Origin: an uncultured Aequorivita sp.
GTDB taxonomy: Bacteria; Bacteroidota; Bacteroidia; Flavobacteriales; Flavobacteriaceae
Assembly (NCBI GenBank): GCA_937125455.1
Contig: CAKZLK010000047.1
Coordinates: 140,526-204,525 of the forward strand
Length of the DNA stretch: 64,000 nt
Direction of reading: 5' to 3'
The notes under the pieces are model-generated. The model saw only the letters and a list, made by a program, of their open reading frames with translations, was not told the origin of the DNA and made no database searches. Of this stretch, positions 36,811 through 46,617 are shown in pieces. The stretch's first letter is position 1. Each line of letters begins with the position of its first letter. Position numbers and translations under genes: made by a program.

Positions 36811-38943
36811 ATGAAATACTACATAGCCTTTCTATTTTCCTTTTTATTTTTTCTAAATATCAACGCACAACAGAAGGAACTGACCCTCAAAGATGCCGTA
36901 TTGGAACAATATGGTAAATTTTACCCAGAGCATATCCAAGGTTTTCAGTGGATTCCCGGGACAACTTCTTATGCCTATCTTGAAAACGGAACCACGCTAA
37001 AAAAAGCGTCTGCAGAAAATAAAAACGAAAGCGAGAATCTTTCAATTACCGAAATAAACAAAACCTTGAATAGTGATCTAAAATGGTTTTCAGGGATGAC
37101 ATGGAAAAATGGAGATTCATTTTATTTAACGAATGGCAATTCCTATTATTTGTATGACTATAAGCAGAAAAAAGGCCTGCTAGTATCCAAAGTTGATGAA
37201 GCATCGGAAAATAGTACCCTCCAAAATGAAACTGGAAATGTGGCTTATACCGTTAAGAACAATTTATATATTCAAAAACCGGATGGTACAACGTTGGCAG
37301 TTACAAATAATTCGGATACAAATATTGTTTCCGGCCAAGCTATTGCCCGAAGCGAATTTGGAATTACTAATGGTATTTTTTGGTCACCAAAAGGAAATCA
37401 CCTTGCCTTTTACCAAAAAGATGAAACCGATGTTGCAGATTATCCATTGTTAAATATCAACCCAACTCCAGGAGAGTTAAATTCAATTAAATACCCGATG
37501 GCTGGACAGAAAAGTGAACGCCCCAAAGTAGGAGTCTATAATTTGTCAACCAAGCAAACTGTTTTTATTTCCCCTACTGGAAATGTTGACGATTACCTTA
37601 CAAACCTATCATGGACACCTGATGAAAAATATGTGGTAATCGCAGAACTGAACCGTGACCAAAACCATATGAAACTCCAGCTTTTTGATGCCACAACAGG
37701 AAAGTTGGAACGCACAATTCTTGAGGAGCGAAATGATAAATGGACAGAGCCTGAACACCCGGCCTATTTTTACTCTGATTCTTCCGAAGATTTTATTTGG
37801 ATGAGCGAAAAAGATGGTTTTATGAACCTATATCTGTGCAATACCAAAAAGGGTTTCGTAAAACAGCTTACCAAAAATAAATGGGTAGCTGAAGAAATAG
37901 TGGGGAACAACACAAAGGAAACTGAAGTTTATTTTACTGGAACAGGCGAATCACCTTTGGATACCAAACTATATTCGGTTTCAATTTCCAATGGAAAACA
38001 AACTTGCTTAACAGAAACAAACGGAACCCATAATGCCAGTGTTTCCGCAGATGGAAAATATATTTTTGATCAATATTCAAATCACGAAACACCCAATGTT
38101 GCGCAGTTATTGGACAAAAAAGGAAAAACAGTTCAAACTTTCGTAAAAGCCGAAAATCCAATGGCCGATTATAAAATTGGAGGTGCTGAAATTGGAAAAC
38201 TAAAATCGCATGATGGCTTTGATCTTTACACGCGCCTAATTAAACCATCAAATTTCGACGCTACCAAAAAGTATCCTGTTTTGGTATACGTTTACGGTGG
38301 TCCACATGCGCAATTGATTACAAATTCATGGAATGATGGTGCTTCCCTATGGATGAAATGGATGGCAGAAAAAGGATATCTTGTTTTTACTTTAGACGGA
38401 AGAGGTTCGGCAAACAGAGGTTTTGCTTTTGAAAGTGTTATACACAGACAAGTGGGTACTGAAGAATTGAAAGACCAATTGGTTGGTGTGGAATATCTAA
38501 AATCGCTTCCATATGTTGATGCAGACCGTTTGGCAATCCATGGTTGGAGTTTTGGTGGTTTTATGACGGTTTCAATGATGCTTCGAAATCCCGATGTTTT
38601 TACTACAGGAGTTGCTGGAGGACCGGTTACTGATTGGAAATATTACGAAGTAATGTACGGTGAACGCTATATGGATACACCGCAGCAAAACCCAGAAGGT
38701 TACGAAAGTGCAAGCTTGTTGAACAAAACACAAAACCTGACCGGAAAGTTGATGACAATCCATGGTTCGATTGATCCTGTAGTGGTAATGCAACACGATT
38801 TATCTTTAATCAAATCTTTTGTCGACAATGAAAAACAAATGGACTTCTTTGTTTACCCTATGCATGAACACAATGTTCGCGGAAAGGATCGGGTGCATTT
38901 AATGACCAAAGTTTTAAACTATGTAATTGATAATAATAAATAA
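36811..38943 (+). CDS. S9 family peptidase, DPP IV N-terminal domain
   Basis: IHGWSFGGFMTVSMMLR (GxSxGG), VYGGPHAQLITNSW, MTIHGSIDPVVVMQHD, MHEHNVRG. Confidence 0.95.
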   Translation: MKYYIAFLFSFLFFLNINAQQKELTLKDAVLEQYGKFYPEHIQGFQWIPGTTSYAYLENGTTLKKASAENKNESENLSITEINKTLNSDLKWFSGMTWKNGDSFYLTNGNSYYLYDYKQKKGLLVSKVDEASENSTLQNETGNVAYTVKNNLYIQKPDGTTLAVTNNSDTNIVSGQAIARSEFGITNGIFWSPKGNHLAFYQKDETDVADYPLLNINPTPGELNSIKYPMAGQKSERPKVGVYNLSTKQTVFISPTGNVDDYLTNLSWTPDEKYVVIAELNRDQNHMKLQLFDATTGKLERTILEERNDKWTEPEHPAYFYSDSSEDFIWMSEKDGFMNLYLCNTKKGFVKQLTKNKWVAEEIVGNNTKETEVYFTGTGESPLDTKLYSVSISNGKQTCLTETNGTHNASVSADGKYIFDQYSNHETPNVAQLLDKKGKTVQTFVKAENPMADYKIGGAEIGKLKSHDGFDLYTRLIKPSNFDATKKYPVLVYVYGGPHAQLITNSWNDGASLWMKWMAEKGYLVFTLDGRGSANRGFAFESVIHRQVGTEELKDQLVGVEYLKSLPYVDADRLAIHGWSFGGFMTVSMMLRNPDVFTTGVAGGPVTDWKYYEVMYGERYMDTPQQNPEGYESASLLNKTQNLTGKLMTIHGSIDPVVVMQHDLSLIKSFVDNEKQMDFFVYPMHEHNVRGKDRVHLMTKVLNYVIDNNK

Positions 38944-39050
38944 CGTCAATAGCGAGAAACACTGAAAACGGCGAGTTTAATACTGAATACTTTTTTTGAT
39001 ACTCCCTTTCAGAATGTTATCTTTGCAATTCTTAAAAAGATAGTAAGAAT

Positions 39051-40379
39051 ATGTTCGATAATTTAAGCGATAAGCTGGATAAAGCGCTGCACGTACTGAA
39101 AGGTCACGGTAGCATCACAGAAGTAAACGTAGCCGAAACTTTAAAAGAAGTGCGCCGCGCCCTTTTGGATGCCGATGTTAACTTTAAAACTGCAAAAGAG
39201 TTTACCAACACTGTAAAGGAAAAAGCCTTAGGCCAAAATGTACTTACTACACTTCAGCCGGGTCAGTTGATGGTGAAATTGGTAAAGGATGAGCTTACCG
39301 AATTGATGGGTGGAGAGACCGCAGGAATCAATTTGAGTGGAACTCCTACGGTTATTTTAATGTCTGGTCTACAGGGTAGTGGTAAAACCACCTTCTCTGG
39401 AAAACTTGCCAATTATCTTAAAACAAAAAAAACTAAAAAACCACTTTTAGTTGCTTGTGACATTTATCGTCCTGCGGCAATAAACCAGTTGCATGTAGTT
39501 GGTGACCAAATTGGAGTTGAAGTTTACAGCGAACCAGAAAATAAAAATCCAGTTCAAATTGCGCAAAATGCAATTGCACACGCAAAGCAAAACGGTTTTA
39601 ATGTTGTTATTGTGGATACTGCAGGTCGACTTGCAATAGATGAAGCAATGATGACTGAAATTGCAAACGTTCATAAAGCTATCAACCCGCAGGAAACGCT
39701 ATTTGTGGTTGATGCAATGACGGGACAGGATGCTGTAAACACTGCCAAAGCTTTTAATGAAAGGCTGAATTTTGATGGCGTTGTTCTAACAAAATTAGAC
39801 GGTGATACTCGTGGTGGAGCTGCAATTTCCATTAAAAGTGTTGTAGATAAACCTATCAAGTTCATCGGTACCGGTGAAAAGATGGATGCCATTGATGTGT
39901 TCCACCCAGCCCGTATGGCCGACCGTATTTTGGGTATGGGAGATGTTGTTTCACTTGTTGAAAGAGCACAGGAACAATTTGATGAAGAAGAAGCGAGAAA
40001 GCTACAGAAAAAAATAGCGAAGAATCAATTCGGGTTTGATGATTTCCTTAACCAAATTCAGCAGGTTAAGAAAATGGGAAGCATGAAAGATTTAGTAGGA
40101 ATGATTCCTGGAGCCGGAAAAGCTTTAAAGGATGTAGATATCGATGACGATGCTTTTAAAGGAATTGAGGCAATAATTCATTCAATGACGCCAACCGAAA
40201 GAACCCAGCCTTCCGTAATAAACGGAAGTCGCAAAAAGCGAATTGCAGCTGGAAGTGGAACAAGTGTTCAACAAGTGAATCAGCTTTTAAAGCAATTCGA
40301 CCAAATGAGCAAAATGATGAAAATGATGCAGGGTGGTGGCGGAAGAAAAATGATGCAGGCAATGGGAAAGATGCGTTGA
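39051..40379 (+). CDS. ffh: Signal recognition particle protein Ffh
   Basis: MSGLQGSGKTTFSGKLANYL, VDTAGRL, VLTKLDGDTRGGAAISIK, M-domain with Met-rich C-terminus. Confidence 0.98.
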   Translation: MFDNLSDKLDKALHVLKGHGSITEVNVAETLKEVRRALLDADVNFKTAKEFTNTVKEKALGQNVLTTLQPGQLMVKLVKDELTELMGGETAGINLSGTPTVILMSGLQGSGKTTFSGKLANYLKTKKTKKPLLVACDIYRPAAINQLHVVGDQIGVEVYSEPENKNPVQIAQNAIAHAKQNGFNVVIVDTAGRLAIDEAMMTEIANVHKAINPQETLFVVDAMTGQDAVNTAKAFNERLNFDGVVLTKLDGDTRGGAAISIKSVVDKPIKFIGTGEKMDAIDVFHPARMADRILGMGDVVSLVERAQEQFDEEEARKLQKKIAKNQFGFDDFLNQIQQVKKMGSMKDLVGMIPGAGKALKDVDIDDDAFKGIEAIIHSMTPTERTQPSVINGSRKKRIAAGSGTSVQQVNQLLKQFDQMSKMMKMMQGGGGRKMMQAMGKMR

Positions 40380-40380
40380 T

Positions 40381-40868
40381 TTAGTTTTCAGTCTCAGTCT
40401 CAGTTTGGATCTCAATTGCAGATATAAGATATGACGTTTAGATAATTATGGATTTTAAAAAACTAATGGCCTACCAAAAATCATTTGATTTAGGAATGGC
40501 AATCTATTAAGTTTCAAAATCATTTCCAAATGAAGAAAAATATTCACTGACAGACCAGATACGGAGAAGTTCACGTTCAGTTTCTGCTAATATTGCAGAA
40601 GCTTATAGAAAAAGAATGTATCCTCGAAATTTCATTAGCAAATTATCAGGTACTGATGGTGAAAATTCTGAAACAAGTGTATGGTTGGATTATGCTTTTG
40701 CATGTGAATATTTAGATAAAAAAGTTTACAAAGAATTATGTCAGGAGAATATTGAAATAGGAAAATTGATCAATTATATGATAAATAATCCAGCTACATT
40801 TGGAGTAAATGAGGAAGGTGTTTAACTAAATTTTGACACTGTAAACTGCGAATGCAACTGAAAACTAA
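40381..40868. repeat. Perfect 12-bp inverted repeat enclosing the four-helix-bundle gene
   Basis: TTAGTTTTCAGT at 40381-40392 and ACTGAAAACTAA at 40857-40868. Confidence 0.6.
40448..40825 (+). pseudogene. Four helix bundle protein (23S rRNA intervening-sequence family) with in-frame TAA at 40508-40510
   Basis: MDFKKLMAYQKSFDLGMAIY[TAA]VSKSFPNEEKYSLTDQIRRSSRSVSANIAEAYRKRMYPRNFISKLSGTDGENSETSVWLDYAFACEYLDKK...; ORF track only sees 40616-40825. Confidence 0.88.
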
Positions 40869-40872
40869 GAAT

Positions 40873-41751
40873 ATGACAATACTAGACGGAAAAAAAGTAA
40901 GCAATGACATTAAAAACGAAATTGCGGCTGAAGTTGATAAGATGAAAGCCAATGGCGAAAAAGTTCCGCATCTTGCAGCTATTATTGTAGGCAATGATGG
41001 TGCTAGTCTTACATATGTTGGAAGTAAAGTAAGAGCTTGCGAACGCGTTGGTTTTGAATCAACATTGGTGAAGATGCCAGATACTACCACCGAATTAGAA
41101 TTACTAAAAAAAATTAAAGAACTTAATGAAGATGATAATATTGACGGTTTTATAGTTCAACTTCCATTACCTCCGCAAATTGACTCACAAAAAATACTTC
41201 TTACTGTAGATCCTTCAAAAGATGTTGATGGTTTTCATCCCGAAAACTTCGGAAAAATGGCGCTGGATATGAGCACATTTATACCAGCTACTCCTTTCGG
41301 AATTCTTGAATTATTTCAGCGTTATAATATTGAAACCAAAGGAAAACATACAGTGATTATTGGAAGAAGCCATATAGTAGGCCGCCCCATGAGTATTTTG
41401 ATGAGTCGCAAGGGTTCGCCCGGAAACAGTACGGTTACGCTTACTCACAGCAACACAAAAAACATTTCAGAAATAACCAAACAAGCTGATATTATTATTT
41501 CGGCATTGGGAGTTCCCAATTTCTTAAAAGCCGAAATGGTAAAAGATGACGTTGTAATTATAGATGTTGGAATTACAAGGGTGGAAGATGCAAACCACCC
41601 AAAAGGCTATGTGATTACTGGCGATGTCGATTTTGAAAACGTGAGCAAAAAAGCGTCCTTCATAACTCCAGTTCCTGGTGGGGTGGGTCCGATGACCATT
41701 GCTATGCTTTTAAAAAATACACTTTTGGCGAGAGCGCAGCGAAAGGATTAA
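40873..41751 (+). CDS. folD: Bifunctional methylenetetrahydrofolate dehydrogenase/cyclohydrolase
   Basis: MTILDGKKVSNDIK, VGNDGASLTYVGSK, KDVDGFHPEN, IIGRSHIVGRPMSILM, VITGDVDFE, PVPGGVGPMTIAMLL; start chosen at MTILDGKK. Confidence 0.97.
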   Translation: MTILDGKKVSNDIKNEIAAEVDKMKANGEKVPHLAAIIVGNDGASLTYVGSKVRACERVGFESTLVKMPDTTTELELLKKIKELNEDDNIDGFIVQLPLPPQIDSQKILLTVDPSKDVDGFHPENFGKMALDMSTFIPATPFGILELFQRYNIETKGKHTVIIGRSHIVGRPMSILMSRKGSPGNSTVTLTHSNTKNISEITKQADIIISALGVPNFLKAEMVKDDVVIIDVGITRVEDANHPKGYVITGDVDFENVSKKASFITPVPGGVGPMTIAMLLKNTLLARAQRKD

Positions 41752-42185
41752 GCTTTTTCTCCTTCTGCTAAACGCCAATCTAAATATTTATGTAAATCTG
41801 TTTCTATCCAGCCCATGCTGATAGAGATTACTGCTAAATCATCAATGTAGCCAATACCTGGAATAAAATCGGGAACCAAATCAAAGGGGTTGAAAACATA
41901 TAATAAAGCAACCACAATAGACGCAATGGTAAACCATGGAACATTTGGATAATTCCCTTTTTTTACATCTTTGAGCATTGCGAACATAATTTTTCCAAGT
42001 TCGGCATACTTTCTTAAAGGGCTGGCGTTACTCAATTTTTCTGAAATAGCTTCTTCATTGTCCATGACTATTTGGACATCTTCGTCTTTAATTTTAGTCA
42101 CTTTTTCCTCTACATAATCCTCGTTAATTTTTGAGTCCATCATGGCTATAGTAGAAGGTTTTTTTTTCTTTTTTCTGAACAGCAT
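41748..42185 (-). CDS. YkvA family (DUF1232) protein
   Basis: VALLYVFNPFDLVPDFIPGIGYIDDLAVI. Confidence 0.9.
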   Translation of the reverse strand: MLFRKKKKKPSTIAMMDSKINEDYVEEKVTKIKDEDVQIVMDNEEAISEKLSNASPLRKYAELGKIMFAMLKDVKKGNYPNVPWFTIASIVVALLYVFNPFDLVPDFIPGIGYIDDLAVISISMGWIETDLHKYLDWRLAEGEKA

Positions 42186-42296
42186 AGCTTCTTAGTTATT
42201 TCTTTTAAAATTAGTGAATTGAAAAAGAAATACTTTTAAAATTATGTTATAAATGCTTTTGTAGTGGCTAAATAAATCTTTTAAAAATAAAACAAT

Positions 42297-43337
42297 CTAT
42301 AGCTTTTTTTCTTCCAGGATAGTTTCTGTTTTTCCATACTCATTCCTGTAAATACGAACTATAACCAAAAATAGACTGATAAGCAATGGACCAAAAATTA
42401 GCCCGATAAAACCAAACAAGGGTACGCCTACTATTACACCAATAAGTGTAATAAGCGGATGCACGTTATCCAATTTCTTCAAAACGTAGAGACGGATTAT
42501 ATTATCTGTAGAGCCCACTACCACAAAACCATAAATGAGTATTCCCCATGCTTGAAAGTTATCCCCCGAGGAAAGCGTGAGCACAAACACTGGCAGAATA
42601 CCCACTAATGTGCCCACAAAAGGAATCATACTTCCTATGGTAACAATAACAAACCAAAAGAAAGGATCTTCAATTCCAAAAATAAGAAAACCAATAAGCG
42701 CTACAATTCCCTGTGCAACAGCTACCAAAGGAATTCCCAAAGCATTTGAGCGTACCATTGCCTGTACTTCTGAGCCAATTTCCTTTAGGTTTTCGCGGTC
42801 CATTGGTATGTATTCTTTTAAAGATTCTCTTAAATCAGTTCGGTTGATAAACATGTAATAGAGCATAAAATACATCAAACCAATTGCAATAAAAGCATTA
42901 AAAGTACCGCCCGCTAAATTTTGGAGATTTTCAGAAAGCCAACCCGTTATTGCAGAAGGATCAATCTGGGAATTAAGATCATAGCCTAATTTATCTTCCA
43001 TTTTGCCCAATTGATCTTTAAGCGCATTTACAACTTCTTCAGAGTTTTGAACAGCTTTTCCAATTTTGTTGGTAAGCATTATAATTATTCCGGCAATAGG
43101 TATAAGAATCAAAAAAAATGATACAACCATTAAGGCAGTAGCTGCTAATGACGGATTCCAATTTTTCTTTTTTACCAATATTGACATCCAATTACGCATA
43201 AGCACATAAATGGTCACTGCACCCAAAACGCCTGTGAGATAGGGAAGAAGTTCTCTAAAAATAAGACTGCCCATTAATAAAATGAGCAAGATGACGAATA
43301 TTTGTCGAATTATTTGAGGTGGTATTTGTTTGATCAT
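42297..43337 (-). CDS. AI-2E family transporter
   Basis: Multi-TM; FWFVIVTIGSMIPFVGTLVGILPV, NVHPLITLIGVIVGVPLFGFIGLIFGPLLI. Confidence 0.92.
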   Translation of the reverse strand: MIKQIPPQIIRQIFVILLILLMGSLIFRELLPYLTGVLGAVTIYVLMRNWMSILVKKKNWNPSLAATALMVVSFFLILIPIAGIIIMLTNKIGKAVQNSEEVVNALKDQLGKMEDKLGYDLNSQIDPSAITGWLSENLQNLAGGTFNAFIAIGLMYFMLYYMFINRTDLRESLKEYIPMDRENLKEIGSEVQAMVRSNALGIPLVAVAQGIVALIGFLIFGIEDPFFWFVIVTIGSMIPFVGTLVGILPVFVLTLSSGDNFQAWGILIYGFVVVGSTDNIIRLYVLKKLDNVHPLITLIGVIVGVPLFGFIGLIFGPLLISLFLVIVRIYRNEYGKTETILEEKKL

Positions 43338-43759
43338 TTGGCGAATAATTGCGTTAAATCCTTAAATGCTTTAAATTCTAACGAATTTCCAGCTGGGTCT
43401 TTAAAAAACATCGTGGCCTGTTCGCCTACTTGTCCCTCAAAGCGAATGTATGGTTCTATGATAAATGAAACGTTTTTTTGAATCAATTTTTCAGAAAAAT
43501 TCTTAAAGGTTTTCATGTCCAATACAATCCCGAAATGTGGAATGGGAACATCTTTTCCATCCACAAGATTTGAGGGTTCTTTTTCTTCGTAAATTTTCTC
43601 TTTTAGATGAATTACAAGTTGGTGACCAAAAAAATCGAAATCTACCCAATGATCGCTACTACGCCCTTCCGAAAGTTCGAGAATATCTCTGTAAAAAACA
43701 CGGTTTTTTTCAAGATTGTCTACTGGAATTGCCAAGTGAAAGGGTCTTAAGTTGCTCAT
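43334..43759 (-). CDS. VOC family (glyoxalase-like) protein
   Basis: PFHLAIPVDNLEKNRVFYRDILELSEGRSSDHWVDFDFFGHQLVIH...FFKDPAGNSLEFKAF. Confidence 0.93.
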   Translation of the reverse strand: MSNLRPFHLAIPVDNLEKNRVFYRDILELSEGRSSDHWVDFDFFGHQLVIHLKEKIYEEKEPSNLVDGKDVPIPHFGIVLDMKTFKNFSEKLIQKNVSFIIEPYIRFEGQVGEQATMFFKDPAGNSLEFKAFKDLTQLFAK

Positions 43760-43998
43760 TAATTATTTCTTAAAGCGTGAATAAGTTCTTTTTTCTTCAT
43801 TTTTGAACGCCTCTCGATGCCAACGTTTTTTGCTTGTTCATATAGTTCGGTTTTTGTCCATTCCTCATAAGGTTTGGCTTTACCCCCTTTTTTTCCAGAA
43901 TTTTCGGTGTTTGCGATACGGGCAGATTTTTGTTTACTATATCCTTTTTCCCGCAATGCCTCGTACTGTTCTTCGTTTTTTATTTTTGGATTTGGCAT
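43759..43998 (-). CDS. Small basic protein, Rho-N/SAP-like (DUF7218-like, tentative)
   Basis: MPNPKIKNEEQYEALREKGYSKQKSARIANTENSGKKGGKAKPYEEWTKTELYEQAKNVGIERRSKMKKKELIHALRNN. Confidence 0.75.
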   Translation of the reverse strand: MPNPKIKNEEQYEALREKGYSKQKSARIANTENSGKKGGKAKPYEEWTKTELYEQAKNVGIERRSKMKKKELIHALRNN

Positions 43999-44016
43999 AA
44001 TGATAATATTTAAATA

Positions 44017-44045
44017 TAAAACCCTTTGATCAACAAAGGGTTTTA
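44017..44045. terminator. Hairpin terminator
   Basis: AAACCCTTTG-atca-ACAAAGGGTTTT. Confidence 0.65.
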
Positions 44046-44056
44046 AAATTCATAAT

Positions 44057-44242
44057 TTATGTTTGATCTGTATCTTTTCTGTTTTTAAGAAGGCCTATAC
44101 CTGCAAAGAAGAACACGATACCTAAAATTATAAGAGCCCAAGGACTCATGCCAACATTCATACTACCAAAAGCGCCAAGCACGCCCATTACAAGACCAAT
44201 TCCTCCAGCAATAGTTAAAATAAAACCTAAAATCTTAATCAT
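44057..44242 (-). CDS. Hypothetical two-TM small membrane protein
   Basis: MIKILGFILTIAGGIGLVMGVLGAF...WALIILGIVFFFAGIGLLKNRK. Confidence 0.7.
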   Translation of the reverse strand: MIKILGFILTIAGGIGLVMGVLGAFGSMNVGMSPWALIILGIVFFFAGIGLLKNRKDTDQT

Positions 44243-44334
44243 AATACAATTATTTTGGATGGTTAATTGGATTAAAATTAAACGAAAGCATTCATTATTT
44301 AATGAATGTTAACAAAATCTTTGCAGGCTAAGTT

Positions 44335-44901
44335 TTATTTTTCAGAAGGTTCCCAGCCTATCATAAAATATTTAAAAGGGGCATCATCTGGTATCTGGCT
44401 AGCTTCAACTTCAAGATCCATGTTATATCGAAGTTCTTCAGGAAGACTCTTTTTATCAATGGTCAAATACACATCTGTATCTTTTAAGAATATTACAACA
44501 GCGTTGATGGTTGTTTCAATATTGTCAATTGTATAATTTGCCTTTACGTCTTTAAAAGTGCTTCCAGAATTTAACCCTTTTTCTGTTTTGTAGCGAGCAT
44601 CAAAAACCTGAATGTTTGTTATTGTTGAATTCGGATCGCCCTCATCATTTGGTGAAAGTAGGAGAAGGCGTTTGCCTCCTTTTTCAAAAACTTCAACCTC
44701 ACCTTGGGTTTCTAAAGCATTGGGAGATGAGTTTATTTTTACTATTGAATCTGCCGCAAAAATAGAATCGATTTGCTTAATTTTTATTTCCTTGTTCAAA
44801 TTGCCAATAGCTCCGTTTTTAATTAAGAATGGATCGCTATCCTTTCCGCATTGAACAAATAATAATGCCGAAACGGCACCGATAAATAATATCTTCTTCA
44901 T
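44335..44901 (-). CDS. Hypothetical lipoprotein
   Basis: Lipobox LLFVQC; conserved-looking secreted ORF. Confidence 0.75.
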   Translation of the reverse strand: MKKILFIGAVSALLFVQCGKDSDPFLIKNGAIGNLNKEIKIKQIDSIFAADSIVKINSSPNALETQGEVEVFEKGGKRLLLLSPNDEGDPNSTITNIQVFDARYKTEKGLNSGSTFKDVKANYTIDNIETTINAVVIFLKDTDVYLTIDKKSLPEELRYNMDLEVEASQIPDDAPFKYFMIGWEPSEK

Positions 44902-44951
44902 TATACTTTTTTTTTGAAATTTTAATTGATTATTTTAAATAGGTAGCGGTT

Positions 44952-46481
44952 TTATTTCATCAGTTTCCCTAAAATTCCCAAAACACTACGAATTACAGTT
45001 GGGCTGGAAAGTGTTTTTATCCAAGGATTTGCAGCACTTCTTCGGTTGGAGGAGCTTCTGCTGGAGGTGGTTTTTCTTGCCGCTTCTTTTTCCTTTTGTG
45101 CTTTTTCTTTTGCTTCTTCTTTGTTGGCCGTTTCAATTTTTTCTGTCAATATTTCGTAGGCACTTTCACGATCTATTATTTGGTTGTATTTTGGGATGAG
45201 TTTTGAATTTTTCAATAAATCTTTCAATTCGCCATCGGTTAGAACATCCATGCGGCTCATCGGTGCGCGTAACATTGTTCGCGCTAACGGAGTAGGGATT
45301 CCTTTTTCGTTCAAAGCGCTTACCAAAGCTTCGCCAATTCCTAAGGCTGTTAAAACTTCGTCTGTTTTATAATAGTCGGAAAGAGGATAGTTTTCGGCAG
45401 TAAGTTTAATTGCTTTTCTATCTTTTGCAGTAAACGCACGAAGGGCATGTTGAATTTTCAAACCTAATTGGCTCAAAACTGAATCGGGGACATCCGTGGG
45501 ATCTTGCGTAACAAAATAAAGTCCAACACCTTTAGAGCGAATCAGTTTCACAATACTTTCTATTTGGTTAAGCAGTGCACTGCTAGCTTCGTTGAAAATT
45601 AAATGAGCTTCATCAATAAAGATCACTAATTCAGGCCTTCCGCTGTCACCTTGTTCAGGAAATGTGGCATAAATCTCGGCCAAAAGACTGAGCATAAAAG
45701 TTGAAAAAAGCTTCGGTCTATCCTGAATATCAGTTAAACGAAGGATATTGATATAGCCCCTGCCGTTTTCATCTATGCGAAGTAAATCATCAGTGTCAAA
45801 TGATTTTTCGCCAAAAAACAAATCGGCGCCCTGCTGTTCCAATTCTACAACTTTCCGAAGAATTGCACCTGTTGACGATGAAGAAATTCGACCATAAGCA
45901 TCAGCAAATTCCTCTTTTCCTTCATCGGTGGTGTATTGCAATATTTTTTTGAAATCCTTTAAATCCAGCAACGGCATTTTATTATCGTCGCAATATTTAA
46001 AGATTACCGAAACTATGCCCGATTGTACATCGCTCAGATCCAAAATTCTGGAAAGTAAGACTGGTCCAAATTCGCTTACGGTAGCGCGAAGACGAACCCC
46101 TTCTTGGTCTGAAAGCGAAAGTATTTCTGCAGGAAATTTTTTCGCTTCATAAGGAAAGCCAATGGCTGCGTGGCGTTCTTCAATTTTAGTATTGTTGGCT
46201 CCCGGTTCGGCAATACCGCTGAGGTCGCCTTTTATATCCATCAAAAGCACAGGAATTCCTTTTTCGGAAAGGTTTTCGGCAATTATCTGTAGCGTTTTTG
46301 TTTTTCCAGTTCCAGTTGCGCCAGCAATCAACCCGTGTCGGTTTAGAGTTTTTAGTGGGATTTTAACGTAAGCGTCTTTTACTGTTTCGCCATCAAGCAT
46401 TGCAGCACCAAGGGTTATAAAATCCCCCTTTGTTGTATAGCCGCTATTTATGTAATCGAAAAAAGCCTGTTTGTCTGCCAT
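44952..46481 (-). CDS. HerA-like / DUF853 family ATPase
   Basis: HGLIAGATGTGKTKTLQIIAENLSEKGIPVLLMDIKGDLSG, VIFIDEAHLIF; start chosen at MADKQAFFDYI. Confidence 0.93.
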   Translation of the reverse strand: MADKQAFFDYINSGYTTKGDFITLGAAMLDGETVKDAYVKIPLKTLNRHGLIAGATGTGKTKTLQIIAENLSEKGIPVLLMDIKGDLSGIAEPGANNTKIEERHAAIGFPYEAKKFPAEILSLSDQEGVRLRATVSEFGPVLLSRILDLSDVQSGIVSVIFKYCDDNKMPLLDLKDFKKILQYTTDEGKEEFADAYGRISSSSTGAILRKVVELEQQGADLFFGEKSFDTDDLLRIDENGRGYINILRLTDIQDRPKLFSTFMLSLLAEIYATFPEQGDSGRPELVIFIDEAHLIFNEASSALLNQIESIVKLIRSKGVGLYFVTQDPTDVPDSVLSQLGLKIQHALRAFTAKDRKAIKLTAENYPLSDYYKTDEVLTALGIGEALVSALNEKGIPTPLARTMLRAPMSRMDVLTDGELKDLLKNSKLIPKYNQIIDRESAYEILTEKIETANKEEAKEKAQKEKEAARKTTSSRSSSNRRSAANPWIKTLSSPTVIRSVLGILGKLMK

Positions 46482-46617
46482 CTCTCTAAATTTTGTCCAA
46501 AAGTAATAAATTATAAAGCACCAAGTTCCAAACACAGTAGTTATTGAAAGCTAATTATTAAGAATTTGGTTTCCATATTTTGAAATTTTCATATTTAATT
46601 GGGTTATTTTTGCGTCA

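Noticed and set aside
36811-38943. S9 peptidase as part of an accessory gene cluster
   Set aside because: Common stand-alone Bacteroidota DPP IV-like gene; no supporting neighbours.
44952-46481. HerA-like ATPase as a HerA-SIR2/DUF4297 anti-phage system
   Set aside because: Belongs to the DUF853 type with no adjacent SIR2, DUF4297 or nuclease gene.
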